Of a stretch of 15,855 nucleotides of DNA, positions 1 to 7,583 are shown piece after piece. The notes below the pieces were generated by a model. The model was not told the DNA's origin, did no database searches, and worked only from the letters and a program-made list of their open reading frames with translations. Origin of the DNA: Alphaproteobacteria bacterium. GTDB lineage: Bacteria; Pseudomonadota; Alphaproteobacteria; RS24. Where the stretch lies: NCBI GenBank assembly GCA_009920875.1, contig RFZE01000026.1, positions 1 through 15,855 of the forward strand, read 5' to 3'. Position 1 is the stretch's first letter; every line of letters begins with the position of its first letter. The position numbers and the translations under genes were made by a program.

Positions 1-1011
1 TTTGTCAATATCGGCCAATATCTCATCGGTCAATTCAACATCTATGCTGGTCACCGCCAATTTCAACTGATCCATGCTGGTTGCGCCGATAATGTTTGAG
101 GTTACGAAATCGCGTGTGGTGACGAATTGATTGGCCAATTGCGAGGCATCAAGCCCGTATTTTTTGGCAATGTCGAGATAGGCGTCAATCACCTCTTCCG
201 CTCCGTCCACCTCATAACGCTGCAAGCGGTCAAATAATTGTTTGCGCGAGCCTTGGGGCGTTGCCCCGCCTTGATATTTGCCGGTCAAATAGCCTTGCGC
301 CAAGGGCGAATAAGCCAATAGGCCGACGCCCTCGCGGTGGAAAATTTCCGACGCGCCAAGCTCGTAAATGCGGTTCAAAAGATTATAGGCATTTTGCACC
401 GACACGACGCGCGGCAGGCTTTCATCCATTTGTGCATGATGGAGAAATTTCATAATGCCCCAAGGTGTCTCATTGGACAGGCCGAAATGGCGCACTTTAC
501 CGGCTTTTTGAATATCGGCCAGCGCCCCCAAAATATCTTCAATTTTATTAATCTCGCCGCCCATTTCCTTATGTCCCAAGCCGCCGAAAATACGGATTGG
601 GCGGTCGGGCCAATGCAGCTGATACAGGTCAATATAATCGGTCTGCAAGCGTTTCAGGCTTTTATCGACCGCTTCGTGAATTTGTGCCGGTGTTTGCTCT
701 GTGCCGCTGCCGTCATCGCGCAGCCAATTCATCGGCGCGCGACCTGCCACTTTGGTGGCGAGAATAATATCCTGCCGCTTGCCGGTTTTTTGAAACCATG
801 TGCCGATGATTTCTTCCGTTTTGCCTTGCGTTTCAGCCATTGGCGGCACGGCATACATTTCTGCCGTGTCGAAGAAATTAATCCCCATTTCAACCGCATA
901 ATCCATTTGTTCATGGCCTTCAGCTTCGGTGTTTTGCTGCCCCCATGTCATGGTGCCCAAGCAAATGGCACTGACTTCAATGTCGGTATGTCCGAGACGA
1001 CGATATTCCAT
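1..1011 (-). CDS. tas: Tas-like aldo/keto reductase, 3' end cut by window edge
   Basis: NADPH-dependent cytosolic oxidoreductase of the aldo/keto reductase superfamily; the physiological substrate is unknown. The 337 visible residues start MEYRRLGHTDIEVSAICLG and follow E. coli Tas closely from memory, including GTMTWGQQN, TAEMYAVPP, SLKRLQTDYIDLYQLHWP and the cofactor-side GLSNETPWG and IIGATSMDQLK. The usual catalytic tetrad is present: Asp48, Tyr53, Lys87 and His133. The frame is open to base 1; compared with Tas (about 346 residues) roughly ten C-terminal residues are missing outside the window. The ATG at 1011 is preceded by AGGGAG about 7 nt upstream, which fixes the start. It begins 18 nt after the tesA-like stop on the same strand, so the two are probably cotranscribed. 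Family assignment is firm; the Tas-specific label is by similarity only. Confidence 0.93.
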   Translation of the reverse strand, partial: MEYRRLGHTDIEVSAICLGTMTWGQQNTEAEGHEQMDYAVEMGINFFDTAEMYAVPPMAETQGKTEEIIGTWFQKTGKRQDIILATKVAGRAPMNWLRDDGSGTEQTPAQIHEAVDKSLKRLQTDYIDLYQLHWPDRPIRIFGGLGHKEMGGEINKIEDILGALADIQKAGKVRHFGLSNETPWGIMKFLHHAQMDESLPRVVSVQNAYNLLNRIYELGASEIFHREGVGLLAYSPLAQGYLTGKYQGGATPQGSRKQLFDRLQRYEVDGAEEVIDAYLDIAKKYGLDASQLANQFVTTRDFVTSNIIGATSMDQLKLAVTSIDVELTDEILADIDK

Positions 1012-1029
1012 GAAAACTCCCTATTTGTT

Positions 1030-1755
1030 TTATGATGCGATGCGTGCCAACAGCTTCTCGACCGTCGGCAAAATATTTTCGACAATGACGGCAATGCCGT
1101 CACGATTGGGGTGGATGCGGTCGCCCAGATTGAGGCGCGGGTCTCCGGCTACACCATCCAAGAAAAACGGATAAAATACCAGCCCATATTGTTTGGCAAG
1201 GCGCGGATAAAGACCGTTAAAGGCTTCGCCATAGCTCGGCCCCAAATTGGGTGCGGCCAGCATGCCGGCCAGCATCACCTCAAGCCCGCGCGCTTGCAGT
1301 TTTTCGATGATTTGGCGAAGGTTTTTTTCCGTCACTTTGGGCGACAGGCCGCGCAACATATCATTGGCACCCAGCTCGACTATCACGGCTTGCGCTTCGC
1401 GCCCGACTGCCCAGTCGAGTCGCGCCAAGCCGCCGGCGCTGGTATCGCCCGACACGCCGCCATTATGCACGCGCACGCGGTGGCCTTTGGCCGTCAATGC
1501 GGCCTGTAATTGTGCGGTAAAGCCGTCGCGTGGGGCGAGCCCGTAACCGGCGGTCAGGCTGTCGCCCAAAGCGACCAGATGAACGGTTTTGGCGTCGCTT
1601 TGCGCCCATGCCATTAATGTTGCGCTCATCCATAAGGCGATAATCAGCGTAAACAAACACACAAAGCGTCGTGACGCTGCCTGCCAAAGTGGCAACGGAT
1701 TTGACGCAGCCTTGCGTTCTATATAGGACAAATCGGGCGGTGATTTGAAAACCAT
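1030..1755 (-). CDS. tesA: Secreted TesA-type SGNH/GDSL esterase (arylesterase / lysophospholipase L1-like)
   Basis: Serine esterase/thioesterase of the SGNH hydrolase family, expected in the periplasm, acting on acyl esters, thioesters or lysophospholipids. With the ATG at 1755 it has 241 residues. Catalytic blocks are complete: GDSLTAGYG with Ser66, the oxyanion Gly in NGGVSGDT, GAND at 129-132, and DRIHPNRDG with Asp212 and His215. Arg29-Arg30 followed by a hydrophobic run (about 31-50) and AWA-QS looks like a signal peptide. The start is uncertain. The frame also opens at TTG 1773, and in-frame TTG 1695 would give a more normal, shorter n-region; no convincing Shine-Dalgarno supports any of them. 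The gene is divergent from the ybbA-like gene, as tesA is in E. coli, and leads into the aldo/keto reductase. Whether thioesters are a real substrate cannot be read from sequence. Confidence 0.93.
   Translation of the reverse strand: MVFKSPPDLSYIERKAASNPLPLWQAASRRFVCLFTLIIALWMSATLMAWAQSDAKTVHLVALGDSLTAGYGLAPRDGFTAQLQAALTAKGHRVRVHNGGVSGDTSAGGLARLDWAVGREAQAVIVELGANDMLRGLSPKVTEKNLRQIIEKLQARGLEVMLAGMLAAPNLGPSYGEAFNGLYPRLAKQYGLVFYPFFLDGVAGDPRLNLGDRIHPNRDGIAVIVENILPTVEKLLARIAS
1701..1727. promoter_or_regulatory. Possible divergent promoter area for tesA and ybbA
   Basis: The only AT-rich promoter-like patch between the two divergent genes is a self-complementary TATATA at 1720-1725. On the plus strand TTGACG at 1701-1706 sits 15 nt before TATAGG (1722-1727). 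On the minus strand TTCAAA (1749-1744) sits 18 nt before the same TATATA. If used for tesA, transcription would start near 1713 and force an internal tesA start such as TTG 1695. Matches are partial and spacing is imperfect, so this is a weak call. Confidence 0.28.
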
Positions 1756-1772
1756 GAGAAAGACCCAATGCA

Positions 1773-2429
1773 ATGATTGAAACCGAAAATTTGACCGTTA
1801 CCCTGCCCAGTCGCGCGGGTGACGTCAATATACTTCGCGGTATTGATTTATCCATTGCTGCCGGTGAGACGGTCGGGCTTATCGGCCCGTCAGGTTCGGG
1901 CAAAACCACCCTGCTTATGGTATTGGCCGGATTGGAACCGCCGACGGGCGGGTCTGTCACTGTCGCAGGCAGCGATTATGGCGCCATGAACGAAGATGAT
2001 TTGGCGCGCTTTCGGCGCACCCATATCGGTATTGTCTTTCAAAGCTTCCACCTTGTGCCGACCATGACGGCATTGGAAAACACCGCTCTGCCGCTCGAAT
2101 TGGCCGGTGAAAAAGATTGCCGCGCCCGCGCCGCCGCGATTTTGGACGAGGTCGGCCTCGCCGACAGATATGACCATTATCCGGCGCAAATGTCTGGCGG
2201 TGAACAACAGCGCGTTGCTTTGGCGCGTGCCATGGTTGCTGACCCGCCAGTTTTATTTGCCGATGAGCCGACCGGCAATCTCGACCAAGCGACCGGCGAA
2301 AACATTATGCAATTGATTTTGAACCTCGCCAAAAACCGCCAATCGACGCTTTTCCTCATCACCCATGACCGCGCTTTGGCTGAAAAATGCGACCGCACAT
2401 TGACCATGCGCGACGGGTTATTGGCCTGA
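1773..2429 (+). CDS. ybbA: ABC transporter ATPase, YbbA/LolD type
   Basis: Cytoplasmic ATPase of a type VII (MacB/LolCDE-like) ABC system, powering the FtsX-family permease encoded next. The 218 residues contain Walker A GPSGSGKT (38-45), the Q-loop in IGIVFQSFHLVPTMTALEN, signature MSGGEQQRVALARA (140-153), Walker B VLFADEPTGNLD (about 160-171) and the H-loop LITHD. This is the LolD/MacB/FtsE/YbbA pattern; the pairing with a YbbP-like permease and divergent tesA makes YbbA the best name. It ends in a TGATG overlap with the permease, implying translational coupling. The start MIETENLTV is the normal family N-terminus although the Shine-Dalgarno is poor. If tesA starts at 1755 the divergent gap is only 17 nt. 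Substrate unknown; lipids or hydrophobic compounds are an inference from TesA linkage. Confidence 0.93.
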   Translation: MIETENLTVTLPSRAGDVNILRGIDLSIAAGETVGLIGPSGSGKTTLLMVLAGLEPPTGGSVTVAGSDYGAMNEDDLARFRRTHIGIVFQSFHLVPTMTALENTALPLELAGEKDCRARAAAILDEVGLADRYDHYPAQMSGGEQQRVALARAMVADPPVLFADEPTGNLDQATGENIMQLILNLAKNRQSTLFLITHDRALAEKCDRTLTMRDGLLA

Positions 2430-5005
2430 TGCGCGACCGACCGAATAAGCCGAAACGATTGGGTTGGGGGCTGGCCGCGCGGCTGGCGCAGCGCGAAATG
2501 CGCGGCGATGGCGGGCGCGGCACCAAATGGGGGTTTCTCCCCGGCTTTCGGATTTTCCTACTCTGTTTGATATTGGGTATTTTTACCATTTCCGGCGTCG
2601 GCTCGCTTTCGGCCGCTTTGGTCGCCGGCATGGTGGCGCAAGGGCAAAACATTTTGGGCGGCGATATTGATGTGCGTCTTATCCATCGACCGGCCAGCGC
2701 GGAAGAAAGGGATTTTCTGTCGGGCAATGGCCGATTGTCGGAAATCGCCACCATGCGCGCCATGCTGCGCCATCAAGATGAAGCCATGTTGGTTGAAGCC
2801 AAAGCGGTCGATGCCGCCTATCCGCTTTACGGCGAAATTGCGGTTAAGGATACGAATTTGGCAGCAGCGCTGGCGACGCGCGACGGCATTGACGGCGCGG
2901 CGGTGGAGCAAGGCTTGCTCGACCGGCTCGGCCTCGCAGTTGGGGCGGTGGTGCAATTGGGTGATATTCAATTGCGCTTGAATGGCGTCATTGCACAAGA
3001 ACCTGACCGCAATGCCGGCGGTTTTCCCTTGGCCCCGCGCTTAATGGTGCGCCACAACACGTTAAAAGCGGCCGGTCTTTTGCGCCCCGGTGCGCTCATC
3101 AATTTTCACTATCGCCTGCGTCTGCCCGATAATGCCGATAATGGTGCGGTCAAGGCAGTGGTCGGCGCGACACAAAAACGGTTTCCTCTGGCCGGATGGC
3201 GGCTGCGCGACCGCAGCGATGCCTCGCCCTCCATGCGCCGTTTCATCGAACGCCTCGGCCTGTTTTTGACTTTGGTCGGCCTCACCGCTTTGGTGGTCGG
3301 CGGGGTCGGCGTCGGTAATGCCATTCACGCCTATTTGCAAAGGCGGCGCGAGACCATTGCCGTGTTAAAGGCTTTGGGTGCATCGGGCCGCTTTATTTTC
3401 CGCATTTATGCCGTGCAAATCGGGGTTTTAAGCTTGTTTGCGCTGGTGGCCGGTCTGGCGCTGGGCGCGGCGACGCCGCTCATTGTGAAAAGCCTGTTCG
3501 GTGCTTTGCTACCGGTCGATTTGGTGGTCGGGCTTTACCCCGCCCCGCTATTGGCGGCCAGCGGCTTCGGCTTATTGGCCGCGGCGGCCTTTGCGCTGTG
3601 GCCTTTGGGCCAAGTTGAGCGGACACCGGTCACGGCGCTGTTCCGTGCCGATGCGGCGGAGTCATATCAGGCCCCACCCTGGCCTTATATTATCGCCATT
3701 GGATTTTGCTTTATCGCTCTGGCGGCATTGGCCATGTTGATTTCCGAGCGTCGTGATGTCGCCCTATGGTTCGCCATTGGTGTGGCCGGCGCTTATTTTG
3801 CTTTGCGCGGTGCGGCGGCGCTTTTGGTTTGGCTGGCGAAAAGGGTCGGGCGCCCCAAGCGGCCGGAATTGCGCTTGGCCTTGGCCAATATGACGCGCCC
3901 GCAAGCGCCGGTGCGCGCGGTCATGCTGTCCATTGGCCTATCGGTGACGCTGTTATCGGCCATTTCCATGGTTGACGGGAATATTAACGAACAAATTAGC
4001 GGCGATTTGCCGGAACGCACGCCGAGCTTTTTCCTGCTCGATATCGGGCCGCAGCAAATTGATGATGTGTTGCGCGTGGCTGAGAGCCAGCCCTCGGCCG
4101 GTATGATTGAACAAGCGGCCATGTTGCGCGGGCAAGTCTTATCGCTCAAAGGCATTGCCGCGGCCGATTATAATGCCCCGCCCGAGGCCGCTTGGGTGCT
4201 GCGCGGCGATCGCGGCCTGACCTATGCGGCGCTGCCGCCCGATGGCGGCGAAATTATTGCCGGTTCTTGGTGGCCGGAAGATTATGCTGGCCCGCCGCTT
4301 GTCTCTTTTGCTGCGGAAGAAGCCGGTGAGTTGGGGCTTGAGGTCGGCGATATGATTGAAGTCAATGTGCTGGGCCGACCGCTTAAGGCCGAGATTGCCA
4401 ATTTGCGCCATGTCGATTGGGCCTCGGGCGGATTGAATTTCATCATGGTGTTTTCGCCCGCGCCTTTGAAAAATGCGCCGCATAGCTATCTCGCCTCGCT
4501 GAGCCTTGCGGCGCAAGATGAGGTCGGGTTCTCGCGCATTATGGCGCGCGATTTTCCCAATATCACGATTATTCGCGTCAAAGAGGCATTGGCCACCATG
4601 CGCGATATTTTGAACAATCTCGGCCTCGGTATTCGCGCCATGAGCTTGCTGACCATGCTGGCCGGTATTTTGGTTTTGGCCGGTGCCATGGCAAGCGGCC
4701 ATCGTGCGCGTGTTTATGATGCGGTGGTGATGAAAGTGCTGGGCGCGACGCGCGCGCGTATCATGCTGGCCTTTGCACTGGAATATGCGCTGATGGGGCT
4801 GGGCGCGGCGCTGATTGCCGCGGCGGCCGGCACGCTTGCCGCCTATGGGCTGATTGTCGGTGCCATGCAGGCGGAATTTGTCTTTTTGCCCGCTACTTTG
4901 GCTCTGACCGTGCTGGGCGCGGTGTTTTTGACCGTCACTTTGGGGCTTTTGGGCACATATCGGGCACTCGGCGCCCCGGCCGCGCCGGTTTTACGCAGCG
5001 AATAA
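2429..5005 (+). CDS. ybbP: FtsX-family ABC permease, YbbP-like
   Basis: Large inner-membrane permease partner of the preceding ATPase, 858 residues from the ATG at 2429. That start overlaps the ybbA stop by one base (TGATG); an in-frame ATG at 2387 lies inside ybbA and would add only 14 residues, so it was not used. Visible layout: a basic N-terminus, a first membrane segment near residues 36-65, a periplasmic domain to about 270, an FtsX core from about 278 with RRRETIAVLKALGAS, further membrane segments in the middle (about 360-480), a second periplasmic region, and a second FtsX core from about 735 with YDAVVMKVLGATRARIML. This duplicated FtsX arrangement and the length match YbbP (about 800 residues) rather than LolC/E or MacB. 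Such proteins act as mechanotransmitters or lipid extractors rather than classical channels. The substrate is not known. Confidence 0.9.
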   Translation: MRDRPNKPKRLGWGLAARLAQREMRGDGGRGTKWGFLPGFRIFLLCLILGIFTISGVGSLSAALVAGMVAQGQNILGGDIDVRLIHRPASAEERDFLSGNGRLSEIATMRAMLRHQDEAMLVEAKAVDAAYPLYGEIAVKDTNLAAALATRDGIDGAAVEQGLLDRLGLAVGAVVQLGDIQLRLNGVIAQEPDRNAGGFPLAPRLMVRHNTLKAAGLLRPGALINFHYRLRLPDNADNGAVKAVVGATQKRFPLAGWRLRDRSDASPSMRRFIERLGLFLTLVGLTALVVGGVGVGNAIHAYLQRRRETIAVLKALGASGRFIFRIYAVQIGVLSLFALVAGLALGAATPLIVKSLFGALLPVDLVVGLYPAPLLAASGFGLLAAAAFALWPLGQVERTPVTALFRADAAESYQAPPWPYIIAIGFCFIALAALAMLISERRDVALWFAIGVAGAYFALRGAAALLVWLAKRVGRPKRPELRLALANMTRPQAPVRAVMLSIGLSVTLLSAISMVDGNINEQISGDLPERTPSFFLLDIGPQQIDDVLRVAESQPSAGMIEQAAMLRGQVLSLKGIAAADYNAPPEAAWVLRGDRGLTYAALPPDGGEIIAGSWWPEDYAGPPLVSFAAEEAGELGLEVGDMIEVNVLGRPLKAEIANLRHVDWASGGLNFIMVFSPAPLKNAPHSYLASLSLAAQDEVGFSRIMARDFPNITIIRVKEALATMRDILNNLGLGIRAMSLLTMLAGILVLAGAMASGHRARVYDAVVMKVLGATRARIMLAFALEYALMGLGAALIAAAAGTLAAYGLIVGAMQAEFVFLPATLALTVLGAVFLTVTLGLLGTYRALGAPAAPVLRSE

Positions 5006-5027
5006 GCAAAATTTCGCACAAAACGTC

Positions 5028-5058
5028 TTGAAAATGACAAGATTTATGGTGATATAAT
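5028..5058 (+). promoter_or_regulatory. Sigma70-type promoter of the BI-1 gene
   Basis: TTGAAA at 5028-5033 and a perfect TATAAT at 5053-5058, separated by 19 nt, lie in the AT-rich gap after the ybbP stop. The spacing is 2 nt longer than optimal. A start near 5065 would give a leader of about 24 nt that still includes the AAAGGA ribosome site at 5075-5080. Confidence 0.6.
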
Positions 5059-5088
5059 CAGTAACGCAATTTCGAAAGGATATGAGAA

Positions 5089-5805
5089 ATGGCTGAGAAC
5101 TGGTCGAATAATCAAACCACGCAGGCGACCGAGGCGCGCGCGCAAGCGGTTGATGAGGGTCTGCGCATTTATATGACCAAAGTCTATAATTATATGGGGC
5201 TGGGTCTGCTGGCCACGGCACTGACCGCCTATATTGGTGCGGCTTCCGGTATTTATGTCGCTTTGGCGCAAACGCCGCTGATTTGGCTGGTCGTCTTCGC
5301 GCCGCTTGGCATGGTGCTGTATTTATCAGCGCGGCTGCATCGCATGAGCGAGCGCGCGGCGAAAACAACGTTTTGGATTTACGCCGCCATGACCGGGCTT
5401 TCCCTGTCTTATGTATTGCTCGCCTTTACCGGCGTTTCCGTGGTCCGCACTTTCCTGATTACCGCCGCGTCTTTCGGCGCTTTGTCGCTTTACGGCTACA
5501 CCACCAAGCGCGATTTGAGCGGCATGGGCTCGTTCCTGTTTATGGGGCTTATCGGCATTATTTTGGCGTCTATCGTCAATTTCTTCATGCAAAGCCCGGC
5601 CATGCATTTCGCCATTTCGGTCATCGGTGTGCTGATTTTTGCCGGACTGACGGCCTATGATACACAAGACATTAAGCGTATTTATTTCGCCGGTGACAGC
5701 CGCGACATCGCCGAAAAGAAAGCCATTATGGGGGCGCTGCGCCTGTATTTGGATTTCATCAATATGTTCTTGTTCCTGCTGCAATTCCTCGGCAATCGTG
5801 AGTAG
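5089..5805 (+). CDS. Bax inhibitor-1 / YccA family membrane protein
   Basis: Multi-pass inner-membrane protein of the BI-1 (UPF0005, TMBIM) family, 238 residues, about seven hydrophobic segments starting near residue 35. Bacterial members such as B. subtilis YetJ are pH-sensitive calcium leak channels; E. coli YccA is linked to FtsH control. The C-terminal family signature is clear: AYDTQDIK with Asp191, and ALRLYLDFINMFLFLLQFLG with Asp222. These two are the likely counterparts of the paired acidic residues that gate YetJ. The N-terminal 25 residues are hydrophilic. AAAGGA at 5075-5080 is well spaced from the ATG. It has its own promoter and is followed by a strong terminator, so it appears to be a single-gene unit. 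Calcium transport here is inferred from the family only. Confidence 0.94.
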   Translation: MAENWSNNQTTQATEARAQAVDEGLRIYMTKVYNYMGLGLLATALTAYIGAASGIYVALAQTPLIWLVVFAPLGMVLYLSARLHRMSERAAKTTFWIYAAMTGLSLSYVLLAFTGVSVVRTFLITAASFGALSLYGYTTKRDLSGMGSFLFMGLIGIILASIVNFFMQSPAMHFAISVIGVLIFAGLTAYDTQDIKRIYFAGDSRDIAEKKAIMGALRLYLDFINMFLFLLQFLGNRE

Positions 5806-5826
5806 CGGCACGGCTTTTCAAAACCT

Positions 5827-5852
5827 AAAACCCGGCTTTCATGCCGGGTTTT
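5827..5852. terminator. Intrinsic terminator after the BI-1 gene, probably bidirectional
   Basis: Perfect 10-bp inverted repeat AAAACCCGGC / GCCGGGTTTT with loop TTTCAT, followed on the plus strand by TTTTATTTTG. It lies 21 nt after the BI-1 stop. Read on the minus strand the stem also ends in TTTT with a second T run a few bases on, and it lies about 50 nt past the DUF2794 stop, so it could serve both convergent genes. Confidence 0.88.
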
Positions 5853-5904
5853 ATTTTGCCTTTTTTGAAAAACCGCGCAATGAGGCGCGCAATCAATAAG
5901 GTGC

Positions 5905-6282
5905 TCAGTCTATGAGACGCAAAGCCTTGCGGTCAAAAAACCGCATCAGCGCCGCCAAATCATGGCCGCGGCGCAACACCCGCCCATCCATGGCGTGCAG
6001 CACATATTGGCCTTGCTTGCGTTTGAGCGCAGGAATTTTATCAATGCGGAAAAGCGGCACTTCACTGGCGCGGCGGAAAATCGAAAATCCTGCCGCCTCG
6101 CGGCCGTCATTAATCGCATAATCGCGCCACATACCCGCCGCCACCATGCGGCCATAGACGTTCAATAAATCAGCCAGCTCATCGCGCGTCCACATGACCC
6201 GTTTGGGTGTTGCTTGCGCGACGCGGCGTTCGCGTTCAAAGGCGTTGCCGACAATCACCAATTGCCTGGTTGATTTGCTCAT
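5905..6282 (-). CDS. DUF2794 family protein (unknown function)
   Basis: Small basic cytoplasmic protein of 125 residues from the ATG at 6282 (MSKSTRQLVIVG). It carries the conserved DUF2794 core: a helix-like WTRDELADLLNVYGRMVAAG, then MWRDYAIND, FSIFRRASEVPLFRIDKIP, and HAMDGRVLRRGHDLAALMRFF close to the C-terminus. No signal peptide, membrane segment or metal motif is visible. An upstream ATG at 6387 would add 35 residues that do not resemble the family, and a G-rich run (GGGGG) sits just before 6282, so the shorter form was chosen. The gene is convergent with the BI-1 gene and divergent from the GldA-like operon. The family is, to my knowledge, nearly restricted to Alphaproteobacteria; no function is established. 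Confidence 0.88.
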   Translation of the reverse strand: MSKSTRQLVIVGNAFERERRVAQATPKRVMWTRDELADLLNVYGRMVAAGMWRDYAINDGREAAGFSIFRRASEVPLFRIDKIPALKRKQGQYVLHAMDGRVLRRGHDLAALMRFFDRKALRLID

Positions 6283-6584
6283 GCCCCCATGGTGACGCTT
6301 TGGCGCGCCGAATGCAAGTTTTACCGCTTTGCACAGCGGGCAAAAATGCCTCGAAATTGCCCCAATTCGGTCTTTTTCTTGTCCCATTCAAAGTGATGAT
6401 GGAAGCTGCTTGATAAGCCTCGCCCGGCGCGCCGCCTTGTTCTCTCCTCCCATGACTGGCGCGTCGGGCGTTTTCTTGAAAAACACCATGGGGAGGCAAG
6501 GGTTTTGGACATAAAAGCGCATTGCCAGCGTCGCTTGCTTCACCTAAAGGTAGAAAGCTTTTTAGGGAGTGAAGAGTAAGGCGC
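6283..6584. other. 302-nt intergenic region between DUF2794 and the GldA-like operon
   Basis: No supportable gene or RNA was found here. It must contain the promoters of two divergent units. For the plus strand the best candidate is TTGCCA (6522-6527) 17 nt before TAAAGG (6545-6550), a weak match. For the minus strand TTTTTG lies 17 nt upstream of TAAAAC near 6325-6320, also weak. The centre holds an imperfect inverted repeat (6446-6496) listed separately. The ribosome site for the next gene is TAAGG at 6577-6581, only 3 nt from the ATG, with a second AGGGAG at 6564-6569. Confidence 0.5.
6446..6496. repeat. Imperfect inverted repeat with nested small hairpin
   Basis: CCTCCCATG (6446-6454) pairs with CATGGGGAGG (6487-6496) over 9 bp with one bulged G. 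The 32-nt loop contains a second hairpin, GTTTT (6470-6474) with AAAAC (6480-6484) around CTTGA. It lies about 90 nt upstream of the GldA-like start, so it could be an operator dyad or a leader RNA fold. There is no T run, so it is not a terminator. Confidence 0.4.
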
Positions 6585-7583
6585 ATGATTGAAGTCGAAC
6601 ATTTGGTCAAAAAATTCGGTGATTTTACCGCCGTCAATGATTTGTCCTTCACTGTCGCGCGCGGTCAGGTGATGGGCTTTTTGGGGCCCAATGGGGCCGG
6701 CAAATCGACGACGATGAAAATGATTACCGGCTTTTTGCGCCCGAGCAGCGGCACGGCGCGCATTATGGGCATGGATATTTGCGACCATATGTTGGCGGCG
6801 CAGCGCCATTTCGGCTATTTGCCAGAAGGCGCACCGGCTTGGCCCGATATGACGCCGCGCGCCTTTTTGCAATTCATCACGCAAATTCGCGGCCTCGATA
6901 AAGCGGCGGCGCGCGCTGCTGAGGCGCGCGCCATTGAGATGACCGAATTGCACGGCGTGTTGGATCAGCCGATTGATACATTGTCGAAAGGCTATCGCCG
7001 CCGGGTCGGTCTGGCGCAAGCCATTGTCCATGACCCGGATGTGTTGGTGATGGATGAGCCGACAGACGGGCTTGACCCCAATCAGAAATTTCAAGTGCGG
7101 CGCGCCATTACCGATATGGCGCGCGATAAGGCGATTATTATTTCCACCCATATTCTCGAAGAAGTCGATGCGGTTTGCGGCGCGGCAATGATTATCGATC
7201 GCGGGCAAATTGTTGCCGAGGGCACGCCCAGCGCTTTGGCCGCGCGCTCGCGCTATAGCGGCACAGTGACCCTGACTTTGGCGCATGAGCAATTGCCCGC
7301 CGCGCAAAATCTGCTGCAAAACATAAACCATCGAAGTGCCGAATTGGTGACGCGCGGCGATGAAAGCACATTGCATATTTTTGCCGCTGACGGCACTGAG
7401 CCCGGCGCGCTCTTGGCCGATATGCGCGCCGCTATTGGCGCGGCCGGATTGGCACCGCGCGCACTCGCGTTGGAAACCGGTCGGCTGGATGACGTATTTG
7501 GCGCGCTGACCGGCAAGGCGCGTCCGGCGGCAGCGCCGTTTCATGCCACTGGAATGGAAAATGATAAGGGAGCGGCCTCATGA
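6585..7583 (+). CDS. ABC transporter ATPase, GldA-like
   Basis: ATPase of an ABC-2 type system, 332 residues. Walker A GPNGAGKST (34-42), signature LSKGYRRRVGLAQA (133-146, with K in place of the usual first G), Walker B VLVMDEPTDGLD (153-164) and H-loop ISTHILEEVD are all present, so it should bind and hydrolyse ATP. Residues from about 220 form the C-terminal extension typical of drug- and polysaccharide-type ABC-2 ATPases. The LSKGYRRR variant and the order of the following genes point to the GldA/multi-gene "gliding motility" class. It is the first gene of a four-gene operon and its stop overlaps the permease start (ATGA). A frame of 334 codons on the opposite strand is a shadow. Substrate unknown. 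Confidence 0.93.
   Translation: MIEVEHLVKKFGDFTAVNDLSFTVARGQVMGFLGPNGAGKSTTMKMITGFLRPSSGTARIMGMDICDHMLAAQRHFGYLPEGAPAWPDMTPRAFLQFITQIRGLDKAAARAAEARAIEMTELHGVLDQPIDTLSKGYRRRVGLAQAIVHDPDVLVMDEPTDGLDPNQKFQVRRAITDMARDKAIIISTHILEEVDAVCGAAMIIDRGQIVAEGTPSALAARSRYSGTVTLTLAHEQLPAAQNLLQNINHRSAELVTRGDESTLHIFAADGTEPGALLADMRAAIGAAGLAPRALALETGRLDDVFGALTGKARPAAAPFHATGMENDKGAAS

Noticed and set aside
337..1035. 232-codon open frame on the plus strand
   Set aside because: Antisense to the Tas-like reductase, whose catalytic tetrad and motifs are intact; no domain in the plus-strand translation.
2387..2428. Upstream ATG extending the YbbP-like protein by 14 residues
   Set aside because: It lies inside ybbA, while ATG 2429 forms the TGATG stop/start overlap seen at other junctions in this window.
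4139..4702. 187-codon minus-strand frame within ybbP (and a similar one at 13264-13827 within acnB)
   Set aside because: Both lie inside long genes with clear family motifs and read as mirror frames without ribosome sites or domains.
6324..6339. Small hairpin CCGCT/AGCGG as a terminator
   Set aside because: Only 5 bp, no T run in either direction; likely chance.
6283..6387. N-terminal extension of DUF2794 with a CPLC motif
   Set aside because: The extension does not resemble the family, and its cysteines are not part of a full metal site; the ATG at 6282 has a G-rich site just upstream.
6540..7544. 334-codon open frame on the minus strand
   Set aside because: Fully antisense to the GldA-like ATPase, which has all ABC motifs; its translation is rich in Arg, His, Gln and Ala with no recognisable domain, as expected of a shadow frame in GC-rich coding DNA.
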